From: Schinkia azotoformans LMG 9581 | GTDB taxonomy: Bacteria; Bacillota; Bacilli; Bacillales; Bacillaceae_J | Length of the DNA: 38,756 nucleotides | NCBI RefSeq assembly: GCF_000307855.1 | Contig: NZ_AJLR01000110.1 | Span: 1-38,756, forward strand | Reading direction: 5' to 3' | The notes under the pieces: model-generated | Told to the model about the DNA's origin: nothing | Database searches by the model: none | Seen by the model: the letters and a program-made list of their open reading frames with translations, nothing else | Translations under genes and position numbers: made by a program | Shown: positions 17,347-30,459 of the stretch, one piece after another | How the letters are laid out: the number at the start of each line of letters is the position of its first letter | How positions within the stretch are numbered: position 1 is the stretch's first letter

Positions 17347-17709
17347 TTAGAATTCAAGACCAGCTTCACGAGCAGATTCTGCTAAAGCTTTGATTCTTCC
17401 ATGATATAAGTAGCCGCCACGATCAAAGACTACCTCTTTAACACCTTTTTCAAGTGCACGTTTCGCAACTAATTCACCGATCTTTTGAGCTGCTTCAACG
17501 TTTCCAGTTGATTCAAGACTTAAATCTTTTTCAACAGTAGATGCACTAGCTAATGTAACTTTATTAACATCATCGATTAATTGAGCATAAATATGCTGAT
17601 TTGAACGATATACGTTTAAACGTGGGCGCTGTGGTGTTCCGCTTACTTTAGCACGAACACGACCATGTCTTTTCTTACGCACAGCATTTTTGTCTAGCTT
17701 AGTAATCAT
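17347..17709 (-). CDS. rplR: 50S ribosomal protein uL18
   Basis: 120 aa. Binds 5S rRNA with uL5. Signatures are [34 protein letters not shown] and [20 protein letters not shown]. The ATG ([15 protein letters not shown]) has AAGGAG some bases upstream. It lies 35 bp after rplF. Confidence 0.98.
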   Translation of the reverse strand: MITKLDKNAVRKKRHGRVRAKVSGTPQRPRLNVYRSNQHIYAQLIDDVNKVTLASASTVEKDLSLESTGNVEAAQKIGELVAKRALEKGVKEVVFDRGGYLYHGRIKALAESAREAGLEF

Positions 17710-17744
17710 TCCGGATTCACTCCTTTCTTCTACTTTAAGAAGCG

Positions 17745-18284
17745 TTATTTCTTAGCAGTTTTACCTTCTTTACGACGTACGAATTCACCTTCGTAACGAA
17801 TACCTTTACCTTTATATGGCTCTGGTGGACGAACTGCTCTAATATTTGAAGCAATTGCGCCAACGCGCTCTTTATCAATACCTTTAACAATGATCTTTGT
17901 ATTAGAAGGAACTTCGATTTCGATGCCTTCTTCTGGCTGAATTTCTACTGGATGAGAATAACCAACGTTAAGAACTAGTTTGCTACCAGCCTTAGAAGCA
18001 CGGTAACCAACCCCGATTAAATCAAGAGTTTTCTGGTAGCCGTTAGTTACACCTTCAACCATATTTCCAAGGATTGCACGTGTTGTACCGTGTAAAGAAC
18101 GATGTTCTTTATTGTCTGTTGGACGTTCAACTGTAAGAACATTGTCTTCAACTTTAATTGTCATTTCAGGATTAAAAGCACGTGTTAACTCGCCCTTAGG
18201 TCCTTTTACTGTAATCACGTTACTGTTGTTTGTTAAAGTAACGCCTTGTGGAATCTCAAGTATTTTCTTACCAATACGAGACAT
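17745..18284 (-). CDS. rplF: 50S ribosomal protein uL6
   Basis: 179 aa with the duplicated uL6 fold. Signatures are [45 protein letters not shown] and the C-terminal [17 protein letters not shown]. It sits near the sarcin-ricin loop where GTPase factors bind. GGAGGTG lies upstream of the ATG. It is 29 bp after rpsH. Confidence 0.98.
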   Translation of the reverse strand: MSRIGKKILEIPQGVTLTNNSNVITVKGPKGELTRAFNPEMTIKVEDNVLTVERPTDNKEHRSLHGTTRAILGNMVEGVTNGYQKTLDLIGVGYRASKAGSKLVLNVGYSHPVEIQPEEGIEIEVPSNTKIIVKGIDKERVGAIASNIRAVRPPEPYKGKGIRYEGEFVRRKEGKTAKK

Positions 18285-18313
18285 TTATTGCACCTCCATT
18301 CATGAAAAAAATC

Positions 18314-18712
18314 TTACCAAACGTATGCTAGGATTTCTCCGCCAACTTGTTTTGCACGAGCATCTTTATCTGTTAAAACACCGCTAGATGTTGAAACAAT
18401 TGCAATACCTAATCCGTTAAGTACGCGAGGTACTTCGTTAGCTTTTGCATAAACACGTAAACCAGGTTTACTAATACGTTTCAAACCAGTAATTACACGC
18501 TCATTGTTTGCGCCGTACTTAAGGAAAATACGGATAATTCCTTGTTTGTTGTCTTCGATATACTCAACGTCACGTACAAATCCTTCGCTCTTAAGGATTT
18601 CAGCGATATCTCTCTTAAGTTTTGATGCAGGGATTTCTAACTTCTCGTGACGAACCATATTCGCATTACGGATGCGAGTAAGCATATCTGCAATTGGATC
18701 AGTCATAACCAT
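18314..18712 (-). CDS. rpsH: 30S ribosomal protein uS8
   Basis: 132 aa, matching B. subtilis, starting [20 protein letters not shown]. The C-terminal RNA-binding region has [20 protein letters not shown] and the GGEILAYVW end. The first of two close ATGs was chosen because GGAGGT is 7-8 nt away. In E. coli uS8 represses the spc operon through a site near rplE; no equivalent was identified here. Confidence 0.98.
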   Translation of the reverse strand: MVMTDPIADMLTRIRNANMVRHEKLEIPASKLKRDIAEILKSEGFVRDVEYIEDNKQGIIRIFLKYGANNERVITGLKRISKPGLRVYAKANEVPRVLNGLGIAIVSTSSGVLTDKDARAKQVGGEILAYVW

Positions 18713-18741
18713 ATTATTTACCTCCTTCCCAAATTAAGGGT

Positions 18742-18927
18742 TTACCAACTTGCTTTTTTAACACCAGGGATTTGACCTGCGTATGCTAATTCACGGAAAC
18801 AAATACGGCAAAGTTTGAATTTGCGTAATACTGAATGCGGACGACCACAGCGTTCACAACGAGTATATTCTTGAACAGCAAACTTTTGCTTGCGTTTTTG
18901 CTTAACGATCATTGATTTTTTGGCCAC
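18742..18927 (-). CDS. rpsN: 30S ribosomal protein uS14, zinc-binding type Z
   Basis: 61 aa short form with two CxxC pairs, CERC and CRIC, that bind zinc, and the ending [12 protein letters not shown]. In B. subtilis this is the primary paralogue (rpsZ/rpsNA), with a zinc-free form used under zinc limitation. GGAGGG precedes the ATG; 19 bp after rplE. Confidence 0.97.
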   Translation of the reverse strand: MAKKSMIVKQKRKQKFAVQEYTRCERCGRPHSVLRKFKLCRICFRELAYAGQIPGVKKASW

Positions 18928-18946
18928 GAATTTCCCTCCTTTTTAA

Positions 18947-19486
18947 TTACTTTTGAAACGGCATGCCCATTTGAGTTAATAACTCACGAGCTTCTTCATC
19001 TGTATTAGCAGTAGTAACAATAACAATGTCCATACCGCGTACTTTAGATACTTTATCGTAATCAATTTCAGGGAAAATTAACTGCTCTTTAACACCTAGT
19101 GTATAGTTACCACGGCCATCGAATGATTTCTTAGATACACCTCTAAAGTCACGAACACGAGGTAAAGAAACAGAAACTAATTTATCTAAGAATTGATACA
19201 TACGTTCACCACGAAGGGTAACTTTCGCACCGATAGGCATTCCTTCACGTAATCTAAAACCTGCAATTGACTTTTTCGCTCTAGTTACAACAGGCTTTTG
19301 ACCTGTGATAGCAGCTAATTCTTCAACAGCATTATCTAATGCTTTTGAGTTTTGAACTGCATCACCAATACCCATGTTGATAACGATTTTTTCAAGCTTA
19401 GGTGCTTGCATAACTGATGTATAGCTAAACTTGCTCACAAGAGCTGGAACAACTTCTTTATTGTACTTTTCTTTTAGGCGATTCAC
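18947..19486 (-). CDS. rplE: 50S ribosomal protein uL5
   Basis: 179 aa. 5S rRNA-binding protein of the central protuberance. Signatures are [39 protein letters not shown] and [20 protein letters not shown]. The start is GTG at 19486 ([12 protein letters not shown]), with GGAGGT upstream. Twenty-six bp after rplX. Confidence 0.98.
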   Translation of the reverse strand: MNRLKEKYNKEVVPALVSKFSYTSVMQAPKLEKIVINMGIGDAVQNSKALDNAVEELAAITGQKPVVTRAKKSIAGFRLREGMPIGAKVTLRGERMYQFLDKLVSVSLPRVRDFRGVSKKSFDGRGNYTLGVKEQLIFPEIDYDKVSKVRGMDIVIVTTANTDEEARELLTQMGMPFQK

Positions 19487-19512
19487 TAGTCGCGACCTCC
19501 TTTCTTTACAAA

Positions 19513-19824
19513 CTATTTATCTAATACTTCACCTGATTTTTTTGCAATACGTACTTTCTTACCATCAACAACTTTGTAACCTACACGAGTAGGATTGCCA
19601 GTCTTTGGATCGATTGGCATTACATTTGATACATGAATAGGTGCCTCTTGGCTCATGATTCCACCTTGAGGATTCATTTGAGATGGCTTTGAGTGTTTTT
19701 TAATAACGTTCACGCCTTCTACTAAGACACGGTCCTTTTTCGGATATGCTTCAAGGATTACACCTTGTTTGCCCTTGTCTTTACCAGAGATCACTTGTAC
19801 CTTATCACCTTTTTTTACATGCAT
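19513..19824 (-). CDS. rplX: 50S ribosomal protein uL24
   Basis: 103 aa with the N-terminal KOW motif [20 protein letters not shown], then [20 protein letters not shown]. An assembly initiator near the exit tunnel. GGAGGTG precedes the ATG, 36 bp after rplN. Confidence 0.98.
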   Translation of the reverse strand: MHVKKGDKVQVISGKDKGKQGVILEAYPKKDRVLVEGVNVIKKHSKPSQMNPQGGIMSQEAPIHVSNVMPIDPKTGNPTRVGYKVVDGKKVRIAKKSGEVLDK

Positions 19825-19860
19825 CTTATAGCACCTCCTTCAAGGCAAAAAATAAGATCT

Positions 19861-20232
<372 letters not shown>

Positions 20233-20276
20233 TTAGTACCTCCTTTCGGAACACAAATTATAACCGAACTTTATTG

Positions 20277-20540
<264 letters not shown>

Positions 20541-20560
20541 TTACGCTAACCTCCTCTCGA

Positions 20561-21856
<1,296 letters not shown>

Positions 21857-21868
21857 TACTATCCCTCC

Positions 21869-22210
21869 TTACTTTTCAGATACCACTACTGTAATGTGGC
21901 TAGTACGTTTGTTGATTGCACTCGCACGTCCTTGTGCACGAGGTCGGAAACGTTTTAAAGTTGGACCTTCATCAACGAATGCTTGAGAAACTACTAAATT
22001 ATTTACATCCATTTCGTAGTTGTGCTCTGCATTTGCGATAGCTGATTTTAATACCTTCTCGATAACAGGAGAAACTGTTTTTGGCGTATGGCGAAGAATC
22101 GCAATAGCTTCACCCACTTGCTTTCCTCTGATTAGATCAATAACCATACGAGCTTTACGAGGAGCAATACGAACAGTTCTCGCGATCGATTTAGCTTGCT
22201 TCACTTCCAT
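21869..22210 (-). CDS. rplV: 50S ribosomal protein uL22
   Basis: 113 aa with [20 protein letters not shown], the conserved [18 protein letters not shown], and the beta-hairpin region [15 protein letters not shown] that narrows the exit tunnel (macrolide-related loop looks normal). GGAGGT precedes the ATG; 18 bp after rpsS. Confidence 0.98.
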   Translation of the reverse strand: MEVKQAKSIARTVRIAPRKARMVIDLIRGKQVGEAIAILRHTPKTVSPVIEKVLKSAIANAEHNYEMDVNNLVVSQAFVDEGPTLKRFRPRAQGRASAINKRTSHITVVVSEK

Positions 22211-22228
22211 TCAAGTACCTCCTCTCTA

Positions 22229-22507
22229 CTAACGTCTTGTTTTCTTATCGTCATCCGCATGACCTTTATAAGTGCGGGTAGGAGCAAATTCGCCCAATTT
22301 ATGACCAACCATATCCTCAGTCACGAATACTGGAACATGCTTGCGTCCATCATAAACAGCAACTGTGTGCCCGATAAATTCTGGAAAAATTGTAGAACGA
22401 CGAGACCAAGTTTTAATAACTTGTTTTTTGTTAGACTCGTTAAGTCCTTCAACCTTCTTCATTAAATGATCATCGACAAATGGTCCTTTTTTCAAGCTAC
22501 GACCCAT
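22229..22507 (-). CDS. rpsS: 30S ribosomal protein uS19
   Basis: 92 aa, [20 protein letters not shown], with [40 protein letters not shown]. Located in the 30S head next to uS13. It is 57 bp after rplB, the longest spacer in this part of the operon, with GGGAGG upstream of the ATG. Confidence 0.98.
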   Translation of the reverse strand: MGRSLKKGPFVDDHLMKKVEGLNESNKKQVIKTWSRRSTIFPEFIGHTVAVYDGRKHVPVFVTEDMVGHKLGEFAPTRTYKGHADDDKKTRR

Positions 22508-22564
22508 GAATGAACCTCCCTTCGTGATTGCACCACGGTTCTAATGAACCGCAGAACAATCGCG

Positions 22565-23395
22565 TTATTTTTTACGACGACGAACAATAAATTTGTCTGA
22601 CGCTTTGTTTTTCTTACGTGTTTTAGCTCCAAGTGTTGGTTTACCCCATGGAGACATAGGTGATTTACGACCGATTGGTGCTTTACCTTCACCACCACCG
22701 TGTGGATGGTCATTAGGGTTCATTACAGATCCACGAACAGTAGGACGAATGCCTAACCAACGAGAACGACCTGCTTTACCAACGTTTACTAGTTCATGCT
22801 CTAAGTTGCCTACTTGGCCAACTGTTGCACGACATGTCGCTAAGATTTGACGAACCTCACCTGACATTAAACGAACTAATACATATTTACCTTCTTTACC
22901 TAATACTTGAGCTTCAGCACCAGCAGAACGAACTAATTGTCCACCGCGACCTGGCTTTAACTCAATATTATGAACCACAGTACCAACCGGGATATTTTGT
23001 AATGGTAATGCATTACCAACCTTAATATCCGCTTCCGGACCTGAGAATACTTCTTGACCAACTTTTAAACCTTTTGGCGCAATGATATAACGCTTTTCAC
23101 CATCAACATAGTTGATTAACGCGATGTTTGCAGTACGGTTTGGATCGTACTCAATAGTAGCAACGCGTCCTGGTATTCCATCTTTATCGCGTTTGAAATC
23201 GATTATACGATATTGACGCTTATGTCCGCCACCATGATGACGTGTTGTGATTTTACCTTGGTTATTACGTCCCGCTTTTTTGTGTAACGGTGCAAGTAAT
23301 GATTTCTCTGGTGTGTCAGTTGTGATTTCAGCGAAATCTAAAACTGTCATACCACGACGACCGTTTGACGTAGGATTATACTTTTTAATCGCCAT
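22565..23395 (-). CDS. rplB: 50S ribosomal protein uL2
   Basis: 276 aa, about the usual length. Signatures include [39 protein letters not shown], and the peptidyl-transferase-adjacent [20 protein letters not shown] with the critical histidine. Ends [19 protein letters not shown] precedes the ATG; 26 bp after rplW. Confidence 0.98.
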   Translation of the reverse strand: MAIKKYNPTSNGRRGMTVLDFAEITTDTPEKSLLAPLHKKAGRNNQGKITTRHHGGGHKRQYRIIDFKRDKDGIPGRVATIEYDPNRTANIALINYVDGEKRYIIAPKGLKVGQEVFSGPEADIKVGNALPLQNIPVGTVVHNIELKPGRGGQLVRSAGAEAQVLGKEGKYVLVRLMSGEVRQILATCRATVGQVGNLEHELVNVGKAGRSRWLGIRPTVRGSVMNPNDHPHGGGEGKAPIGRKSPMSPWGKPTLGAKTRKKNKASDKFIVRRRKK

Positions 23396-23421
23396 TTCGG
23401 TTTCCCTCCTTCACTATCATT

Positions 23422-23709
23422 TTATGCTTCGAAGAATTCCAATTCTTTGCTATCAGCAGTTAATTTTACGATTGCTTTTTTACGCTTTGGTGTAGTACCT
23501 GTATAGCGACCTACACGCTTAAATCTACCGTCATAATTTTGAACGTTAACTTTTTCAACTTTTACGCCGAAAATTTGCTCAATAGCTTGTTTTACTTCTG
23601 TTTTGTTAGCTCTTGTATCTACTTCAAATGTGTATTTCTTTTCACCCATTAATTCAGTAGAACGTTCAGTTATCACGGGGCGCTTAATAATATCACGAGG
23701 ATCTTTCAT
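23422..23709 (-). CDS. rplW: 50S ribosomal protein uL23
   Basis: 95 aa, [20 protein letters not shown], with [20 protein letters not shown] and [17 protein letters not shown]. uL23 docks trigger factor and SRP at the tunnel exit. Its start overlaps the rplD stop by one base. Confidence 0.98.
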   Translation of the reverse strand: MKDPRDIIKRPVITERSTELMGEKKYTFEVDTRANKTEVKQAIEQIFGVKVEKVNVQNYDGRFKRVGRYTGTTPKRKKAIVKLTADSKELEFFEA

Positions 23710-24332
23710 TATGCAAGCACCTCCCCAACTTTTTCTGCTGCTTCTTTTGTAATCACCATTTTGTCATGGTTCATTACATCCAAAACATTCACTCCATTAG
23801 CGTCTACAACAGTAACACCAGGAATGTTACGTGCTGATAACTCGATTGTTTGATCTGCATCAGCTGTTACGATTAGTACTTTCTTATTTAAAGATAGAGC
23901 ATTTAACACTTGAACCATGTCTTTTGTTTTTGGTGCTTCAATTGTTAAATTTTCTAGTACTACTACATCATTTCCTAAAACTTTTGTAGAAAGTGCTGAT
24001 TTAATAGCTAAACGACGTACTTTCTTAGGAAGTTTAAATGAATAACTTCTTGGTGTAGGTCCGAATACAATACCCCCACCTCTCCATTGTGGAGAACGAA
24101 TTGAACCTTGGCGTGCGCGTCCAGTTCCTTTTTGGCGCCATGGCTTTCTTCCGCCACCGCTTACTTCAGAGCGGTTTTTTACTTTATGTGTACCTTGACG
24201 GCGTGTTGCACGTTGCATAATAATTGCATCAAAAAGTACATTGTTGTTTGGCTCAATACCAAAAACCGCATCAGAAAGTTCAATTTCACCTACTTGTGAA
24301 CCTGCTTGATTATAAAGTGCTACTTTAGGCAT
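23709..24332 (-). CDS. rplD: 50S ribosomal protein uL4
   Basis: 207 aa. Conserved parts are [20 protein letters not shown] and [20 protein letters not shown], the loop that lines the exit tunnel, then the alpha/beta C-terminal half. In enteric bacteria uL4 represses the S10 operon through the leader; whether that happens here is unknown. GGAGG precedes the ATG; 23 bp after rplC. Confidence 0.98.
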   Translation of the reverse strand: MPKVALYNQAGSQVGEIELSDAVFGIEPNNNVLFDAIIMQRATRRQGTHKVKNRSEVSGGGRKPWRQKGTGRARQGSIRSPQWRGGGIVFGPTPRSYSFKLPKKVRRLAIKSALSTKVLGNDVVVLENLTIEAPKTKDMVQVLNALSLNKKVLIVTADADQTIELSARNIPGVTVVDANGVNVLDVMNHDKMVITKEAAEKVGEVLA

Positions 24333-24355
24333 CTAATTTCCTCCTTTCCGAACAA

Positions 24356-24988
24356 TTATTTGTTACCTTTAACCGCACTAAGGATTTTTACATAGCTCTT
24401 TTTAGCTCCAGGAACATTTCCTTTTACTAAAATAATATTACGTTCTGCATCTACTTTAACAATCTCAAGATTTTGAACAGTAATTTGCTCTCCACCCATC
24501 TGTCCAGGTAACAATTTACCTTTGAATACGCGGTTTGGAGCAACTGGTCCCATTGAACCAGGACGACGGTGATAACGAGATCCGTGAGCCATAGGGCCGC
24601 GAGATTGGTTATGACGCTTGATCGCACCTTGGAATCCTTTACCTTTTGAAGTTCCTGTAACGTCTACAAGCTCACCTTCTGAAAATAAATCAACTTTGAC
24701 TTCCTGACCAACTTCATACTCCCCAGCGTTAATACCGCGGATTTCACGGACGAAGCGCTTAGGAGCTGTATTTGCTTTTGCTGCATGACCCTTTTCAGGT
24801 TTGTTTGTACGAGATTCCTTTTTGTCAGCGAATCCTAATTGGATTGCCTCGTAACCATCAGTATCAACAGTTTTCTTTTGTAGAACAACGTTTGCTTCAG
24901 CTTGAATAACTGTTACTGGGATTAAATCACCGTTTTCAGAAAACACTTGAGTCATACCAATCTTTCTACCTAAGATTCCTTTGGTCAT
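24356..24988 (-). CDS. rplC: 50S ribosomal protein uL3
   Basis: 210 aa: [20 protein letters not shown], then [20 protein letters not shown] and [20 protein letters not shown], with the PTC-reaching loop and [12 protein letters not shown]. An early assembly protein. AGGAGGTG precedes the ATG; 39 bp after rpsJ. Confidence 0.98.
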   Translation of the reverse strand: MTKGILGRKIGMTQVFSENGDLIPVTVIQAEANVVLQKKTVDTDGYEAIQLGFADKKESRTNKPEKGHAAKANTAPKRFVREIRGINAGEYEVGQEVKVDLFSEGELVDVTGTSKGKGFQGAIKRHNQSRGPMAHGSRYHRRPGSMGPVAPNRVFKGKLLPGQMGGEQITVQNLEIVKVDAERNIILVKGNVPGAKKSYVKILSAVKGNK

Positions 24989-25027
24989 TAGTCACACCTC
25001 CTGAATTAATATCGTTTTTATTTTAAA

Positions 25028-25467
<440 letters not shown>

Positions 25468-25496
25468 ATTATATAAAAAAATACAATAGTTTGCAA
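25468..25496 (-). promoter_or_regulatory. Sigma-A promoter of the S10 operon
   Basis: TTGCAA (25496-25491) and a perfect TATAAT (25473-25468) with a 17-bp spacer. It is the only strong promoter between the tuf terminator and rpsJ and probably drives most of the genes down to secY or beyond. The rest of the 314-bp spacer holds only the leader and the tuf terminator. Confidence 0.85.
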
Positions 25497-25603
25497 CAAG
25501 AAAAATATTTTATTTACTTCCTTTGTGCACTTTTACAATTATACACACTGGGTAGAGGGAAAACAAGGTGTTTGGCTGATGTCTAACAATTCTAATTAAG
25601 AAA

Positions 25604-25643
25604 AAAAGAAAGCAGTCAGCTAGTGCTGACTGCTTTCTTTTTT
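25604..25643 (-). terminator. tuf terminator (end of the str operon)
   Basis: On the minus strand AAAAAAGAAAGCAGTCAGC pairs with GCTGACTGCTTTCTTTT around a 4-nt loop, about 16 bp of stem, with T residues at the distal side. It begins 8 bp after the tuf stop. Confidence 0.93.
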
Positions 25644-25650
25644 GTATTAA

Positions 25651-26838
25651 TTACTCAATGATTGAAGCAACAACGCCAGCGCCTACTGTACGTCCACCTT
25701 CACGGATTGAGAATTTTGTACCTTCTTCGATCGCTACTGTAGTGATTAGTTCTACAGTCATTTCGATGTTGTCACCAGGCATAACCATTTCTACTCCTTC
25801 TGGTAACTTGATGATTCCAGTTACGTCAGTTGTACGGAAATAGAACTGTGGGCGATAGTTTGAGAAGAATGGAGTATGACGTCCACCTTCTTCTTTTGAT
25901 AATACGTAAACTTCAGCTTTGAAAGTTTTGTGTGGTGTAATTGAACCTGGCTTAGCAAGTACTTGACCACGTTGGATGTCATCACGTGCAACACCGCGAA
26001 GTAATGCACCAATGTTATCTCCAGCTTCAGCATAGTCAAGAAGCTTACGGAACATTTCAACACCAGTTACAGTTGTGCTCTTAGCTTCTTCAGCAAGACC
26101 AACGATTTCAACTACGTCACCAACTTTAACTTGGCCACGCTCAACGCGTCCAGTAGCAACTGTACCACGACCAGTGATTGAGAATACGTCCTCAACTGGC
26201 ATCATAAATGGCTTATCAGTGTCACGAACTGGGTCTGGAATGTAGCTGTCAACAGCATCCATAAGTTCGATGATTTTAGCTTCCCACTCAGCTTCTCCTT
26301 CAAGAGCTTTAAGAGCAGAACCTTTAATTACAGGGATATCATCGCCTGGGAAGTCATACTCAGAAAGTAAGTCGCGAACTTCCATTTCTACTAATTCTAA
26401 TAATTCTTCGTCGTCAACCATGTCACACTTGTTCATGAATACTACAAGGTAAGGAACACCAACTTGACGAGAAAGTAGGATGTGCTCACGAGTTTGTGGC
26501 ATTGGACCATCAGTAGCAGATACTACTAAGATACCGCCGTCCATTTGAGCCGCACCAGTGATCATGTTTTTAACATAGTCAGCGTGTCCTGGGCAGTCAA
26601 CGTGTGCGTAGTGACGCTTTTCAGTTTGATATTCTACGTGAGAAGTTGAAATTGTAATTCCACGTTCTTTTTCTTCTGGAGCTCCGTCGATTTGATCATA
26701 TGCACGAGCTTCTGCACCACCAGACTTAGCAAGTACGTTTGTGATAGCGGCAGTAAGAGTTGTTTTACCATGGTCAACGTGTCCAATTGTCCCGATATTA
26801 ACATGCGGTTTTGAACGGTCAAATTTAGCTTTTGCCAT
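25651..26838 (-). CDS. tuf: Elongation factor Tu
   Basis: 395 aa. Delivers aminoacyl-tRNA to the A site. GTPase motifs are GHVDHGKT (19-26), DCPGH (81-85) and NKCD (136-139), with switch I ERGITI; domains II and III follow with the usual [13 protein letters not shown] segment. AAGGAGG precedes the ATG. Last gene of the str operon, 126 bp after fusA, a spacer that includes an 8-bp GGGAATTC/GAATTCCC hairpin (26898-26916). Only one tuf copy is present in this window. Confidence 0.98.
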   Translation of the reverse strand: MAKAKFDRSKPHVNIGTIGHVDHGKTTLTAAITNVLAKSGGAEARAYDQIDGAPEEKERGITISTSHVEYQTEKRHYAHVDCPGHADYVKNMITGAAQMDGGILVVSATDGPMPQTREHILLSRQVGVPYLVVFMNKCDMVDDEELLELVEMEVRDLLSEYDFPGDDIPVIKGSALKALEGEAEWEAKIIELMDAVDSYIPDPVRDTDKPFMMPVEDVFSITGRGTVATGRVERGQVKVGDVVEIVGLAEEAKSTTVTGVEMFRKLLDYAEAGDNIGALLRGVARDDIQRGQVLAKPGSITPHKTFKAEVYVLSKEEGGRHTPFFSNYRPQFYFRTTDVTGIIKLPEGVEMVMPGDNIEMTVELITTVAIEEGTKFSIREGGRTVGAGVVASIIE

Positions 26839-26897
26839 TAGAGATTTCCTCCTTAAAATTTATAATGATTTATTGTTTTTTTATATATGTAAGGGGC

Positions 26898-26916
26898 GGG
26901 AATTCAAGGAATTCCC
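26898..26916 (-). promoter_or_regulatory. Hairpin in the fusA-tuf spacer
   Basis: A perfect 8-bp stem GGGAATTC/GAATTCCC has a 3-nt loop. It is not followed by a T-run, so mRNA processing or stabilisation ahead of tuf is more likely than termination. Confidence 0.5.
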
Positions 26917-26964
26917 AATTACCAACTTACTATAAAATTTAAATTAATGCAATATTAATGCTGA

Positions 26965-29043
26965 TTATGCACCAGTATTTTTCTTGATAATTTCTTCAGC
27001 GATTGACTTAGGAACCTCTTCGTAATGATCAAAGTGCATTGAGTAAGTTCCGCGTCCTTGAGTGTTTGAACGTAATGCAGTTGCATAACCAAACATTTCA
27101 GAAAGTGGAACCATAGAACGAACTACTTGTGCGTTACCACGAGCTTCCATACCTTCAACGCGACCACGGCGTGAAGTTACATCCCCCATGATATCACCCA
27201 TGTATTCTTCTGGTACTGTAATTTCAACTTTCATCATAGGCTCTAAAAGAACTGGGTTACATTTTGTTTTAGCGTTTTTAAGTGCAAGTGATGCTGCAAC
27301 TTTAAACGCCATTTCGTTTGAGTCTACATCATGGTATGAACCATCGAATAATGTAGCTTTAACATCGATTAATGGATAGCCAGCAAGGATACCGTTCTGT
27401 AATGCATCTTCTAATCCTGATTGGATTGCTGGTACGTATTCTCTTGGAACTACACCACCGACGATAGCATTAACAAATTCAAATCCTTTACCTTCTTCAT
27501 TAGGCTCGAATTTAATCCATACGTGACCGTATTGTCCACGTCCACCTGACTGACGTACAAACTTACCTTCTACCTCAGCAGCTTGACGGAGTGTTTCACG
27601 GTAAGAAACCTGTGGTGCACCCACGTTAGCTTCAACCTTAAATTCGCGTCTCATACGATCAACGATGATATCTAAGTGAAGCTCACCCATACCAGAAATG
27701 ATAGTTTGTCCTGTTTCTGGGTTTGTTTCTGTACGGAATGTTGGATCCTCTTCAGCAAGCTTTTGAAGTGCAATACCCATCTTATCTTGGTCTGCTTTCG
27801 ACTTCGGCTCAACTGATAAAGAGATAACCGGTTCTGGGAATTCCATTGATTCTAAGATAACTTGATTCTTTTCATCACAAAGAGTATCACCAGTTGTTGT
27901 ATCTTTTAAACCAACAGCCGCTGCGATATCCCCGGCATAAACCTGCGGGATTTCTTCACGGTGGTTTGCGTGCATCTGCAGGATACGTCCTACACGTTCA
28001 CGCTTACCTTTTGTAGAGTTGATTACATATGAACCAGAATTAAGGATACCTGAATACACGCGGAAGAAAGTTAACTTACCAACGTAAGGGTCTGTCATAA
28101 TCTTAAACGCAAGTGCTGAGAATGGCTCATCATCACTTGCATGGCGCTCAGTCTCTTCTTCTGTATCAGGAAGTGTTCCTTTAATTGAAGGAATATCAAT
28201 TGGTGCTGGTAAATAATCGATTACAGCATCAAGCATTAATTGAACACCTTTGTTCTTAAATGCAGTACCACAAAGAACTGGGTAGAATTCAACGCTTAAT
28301 GTACCTTTACGAATAGCTGCTTTAATTTCATCATTAGTAAGCTCTTCACCTTCAAGATACTTCATCATTAATTCTTCATCTAATTCAGCTGCTGCTTCGA
28401 TTAATTTTCCACGATATTCTTCAGCTAAATCCTTCATATCTTCAGGGATATCAGCTACTGTGATATCTGTTCCAAGGTCATTACCATACATTGTAGCTTT
28501 CATTTCGATAAGATCAATAATTCCTCTGAACTCATCTTCAGCTCCGATCGGTAATTGAATTGGATGTGCATTTGCACCTAGGCGATCACGAAGTGTTTTA
28601 ACTGAATATAAGAAGTCCGCACCCATTTTATCCATTTTGTTAACAAATACAATACGTGGAACTCCATAAGTTGTTGCTTGACGCCAAACTGTTTCAGTTT
28701 GCGGTTCTACACCTGATTGTGCATCTAATACTGTTACCGCACCATCTAATACGCGAAGTGAACGTTCAACTTCAACGGTGAAGTCTACGTGTCCTGGTGT
28801 ATCAATGATGTTAACGCGGTGACCTTTCCACTGTGCTGTTGTTGCAGCAGAAGTGATTGTGATTCCACGCTCTTGCTCCTGCTCCATCCAGTCCATTTGA
28901 GAAGCTCCTTCATGAGTTTCTCCAATTTTGTGGATACGGCCAGTATAGAAAAGGATGCGCTCCGTAGTAGTTGTTTTACCGGCATCGATGTGTGCCATGA
29001 TGCCGATATTACGTGTATTTTCTAAGGAGAACTCTCTAGCCAT
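26965..29043 (-). CDS. fusA: Elongation factor G
   Basis: 692 aa, standard length. Drives translocation on the ribosome. P-loop AHIDAGKTT (17-25), DTPGH (81-85), NKMD (135-138). Domains II-V follow, with [10 protein letters not shown] and SYRETLR in domains III/IV and the conserved [20 protein letters not shown] near the C-terminus. AAGGAG precedes the ATG. It is 45 bp after rpsG. Confidence 0.98.
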   Translation of the reverse strand: MAREFSLENTRNIGIMAHIDAGKTTTTERILFYTGRIHKIGETHEGASQMDWMEQEQERGITITSAATTAQWKGHRVNIIDTPGHVDFTVEVERSLRVLDGAVTVLDAQSGVEPQTETVWRQATTYGVPRIVFVNKMDKMGADFLYSVKTLRDRLGANAHPIQLPIGAEDEFRGIIDLIEMKATMYGNDLGTDITVADIPEDMKDLAEEYRGKLIEAAAELDEELMMKYLEGEELTNDEIKAAIRKGTLSVEFYPVLCGTAFKNKGVQLMLDAVIDYLPAPIDIPSIKGTLPDTEEETERHASDDEPFSALAFKIMTDPYVGKLTFFRVYSGILNSGSYVINSTKGKRERVGRILQMHANHREEIPQVYAGDIAAAVGLKDTTTGDTLCDEKNQVILESMEFPEPVISLSVEPKSKADQDKMGIALQKLAEEDPTFRTETNPETGQTIISGMGELHLDIIVDRMRREFKVEANVGAPQVSYRETLRQAAEVEGKFVRQSGGRGQYGHVWIKFEPNEEGKGFEFVNAIVGGVVPREYVPAIQSGLEDALQNGILAGYPLIDVKATLFDGSYHDVDSNEMAFKVAASLALKNAKTKCNPVLLEPMMKVEITVPEEYMGDIMGDVTSRRGRVEGMEARGNAQVVRSMVPLSEMFGYATALRSNTQGRGTYSMHFDHYEEVPKSIAEEIIKKNTGA

Positions 29044-29088
29044 CTATACTTCTCCTTCCTTTTTAGGAAATTAATTAGTAGGTTTATT

Positions 29089-29559
29089 TTACCAACGATA
29101 GTGTGCGAATGCTTTGTTAGCTTCTGCCATTTTATGTGTATCTTCACGTTTCTTCACTGATGCACCAGTATTGTTAGCAGCATCAAGGATTTCGTTCGCT
29201 AAACGCTCTTCCATTGTTTTTTCGCCGCGATTACGTGAATATTGTACTAACCAACGTAATCCTAGAGTACTACGACGCTCAGGACGAACTTCAACTGGAA
29301 CTTGATAGTTAGCACCACCTACACGGCGTGCACGAACTTCAAGTACGGGCATGATGTTCTTAAGAGCTTGTTCGAATACTTCCTTTGGATCATTGCCAGT
29401 ACGTTCTTTGATGATATCAAACGCATTATAAAGAATTGTTTGAGCTTTACCTCTTTTACCATCAACCATGATTTGATTGATTAAGCGTGTGATAAGCTTT
29501 GAATTGTAAATCGGATCAGGTAATACGTCTCTACGAGTTACAGGACCTTTACGTGGCAT
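29089..29559 (-). CDS. rpsG: 30S ribosomal protein uS7
   Basis: 156 aa: [20 protein letters not shown], with the [19 protein letters not shown] helix and [20 protein letters not shown] beta-ribbon, then AHYRW at the end. Primary binder of the 16S 3' major domain. GGAGGG precedes the ATG; 40 bp after rpsL. Confidence 0.98.
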   Translation of the reverse strand: MPRKGPVTRRDVLPDPIYNSKLITRLINQIMVDGKRGKAQTILYNAFDIIKERTGNDPKEVFEQALKNIMPVLEVRARRVGGANYQVPVEVRPERRSTLGLRWLVQYSRNRGEKTMEERLANEILDAANNTGASVKKREDTHKMAEANKAFAHYRW

Positions 29560-29599
29560 ATGATACCCTCCCTTCGTTAATTTTATTTAAATGTATCGA

Positions 29600-30043
<444 letters not shown>

Positions 30044-30086
30044 TTATGTCCACATATCCAGGTGGTTCATTTTTTAGCCAAAAACA

Positions 30087-30127
30087 ATGTTTTTGTTAGA
30101 GCGGCGTAAACCGCTCCACAAAAACAT
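30087..30127 (-). promoter_or_regulatory. Large hairpin between rplGB and rpsL
   Basis: On the minus strand ATGTTTTTGT pairs with ACAAAAACAT (10 bp, 30127-30118 with 30096-30087), enclosing GAGCGG with CCGCTC and a 6-nt loop. It starts 2 nt after the rplGB stop. The sequence after it (TGTTTTTGG) is only a weak T-tract, so it may be a partial terminator or regulatory site. Confidence 0.55.
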
Positions 30128-30129
30128 TT

Positions 30130-30378
30130 TTAGGCTTTTATAGCAACTGTTGCAGCTCCAACTTCGATCCCGCACGCTTTACCAAGCTTTTTCATTGAAT
30201 CAACTTTCACGACTGGAATTCCATTTTCTTCTGCTGCTAGCAGTACTTTATTTGTCACACGCCGATCAGCATCATCGGCTATGATGACTTCGGATACTTC
30301 ATTTTCCTTTATGGCTTTAAGAGTTTGTTTTGAACCGATAACAAGACCCTTTGCCTGTGATACTTTATCATAAGACAT
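30130..30378 (-). CDS. rplGB: L7Ae-family kink-turn-binding protein RplGB (YbxF)
   Basis: 82 aa. The L7Ae/L30e fold is recognised from [40 protein letters not shown] and the [12 protein letters not shown] ending. YbxF from B. subtilis binds kink-turn RNAs but its ribosomal role is not settled. A GGAGG site precedes the ATG. First gene after rpoC and directly behind a strong promoter, so it leads the str operon. Confidence 0.92.
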   Translation of the reverse strand: MSYDKVSQAKGLVIGSKQTLKAIKENEVSEVIIADDADRRVTNKVLLAAEENGIPVVKVDSMKKLGKACGIEVGAATVAIKA

Positions 30379-30422
30379 GTGTAGATATCCTCCAAAGCAT
30401 CTGTAATAAAAACACCTTTGTT

Positions 30423-30451
30423 ATAGTAACATTCTCAAGAAATAAAGTCAA
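30423..30451 (-). promoter_or_regulatory. Sigma-A promoter of rplGB and the str operon
   Basis: TTGACT (30451-30446) and TACTAT (30428-30423) with a 17-bp spacer start just after the rpoC stop. It likely drives rplGB, rpsL, rpsG, fusA and tuf. Confidence 0.75.
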
Positions 30452-30459
30452 CAGATTAT

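Noticed and set aside
26839-26964. A separate tuf promoter in the fusA-tuf spacer
   Set aside because: TATAGT-like sequences occur, but no -35 lies at an acceptable distance.
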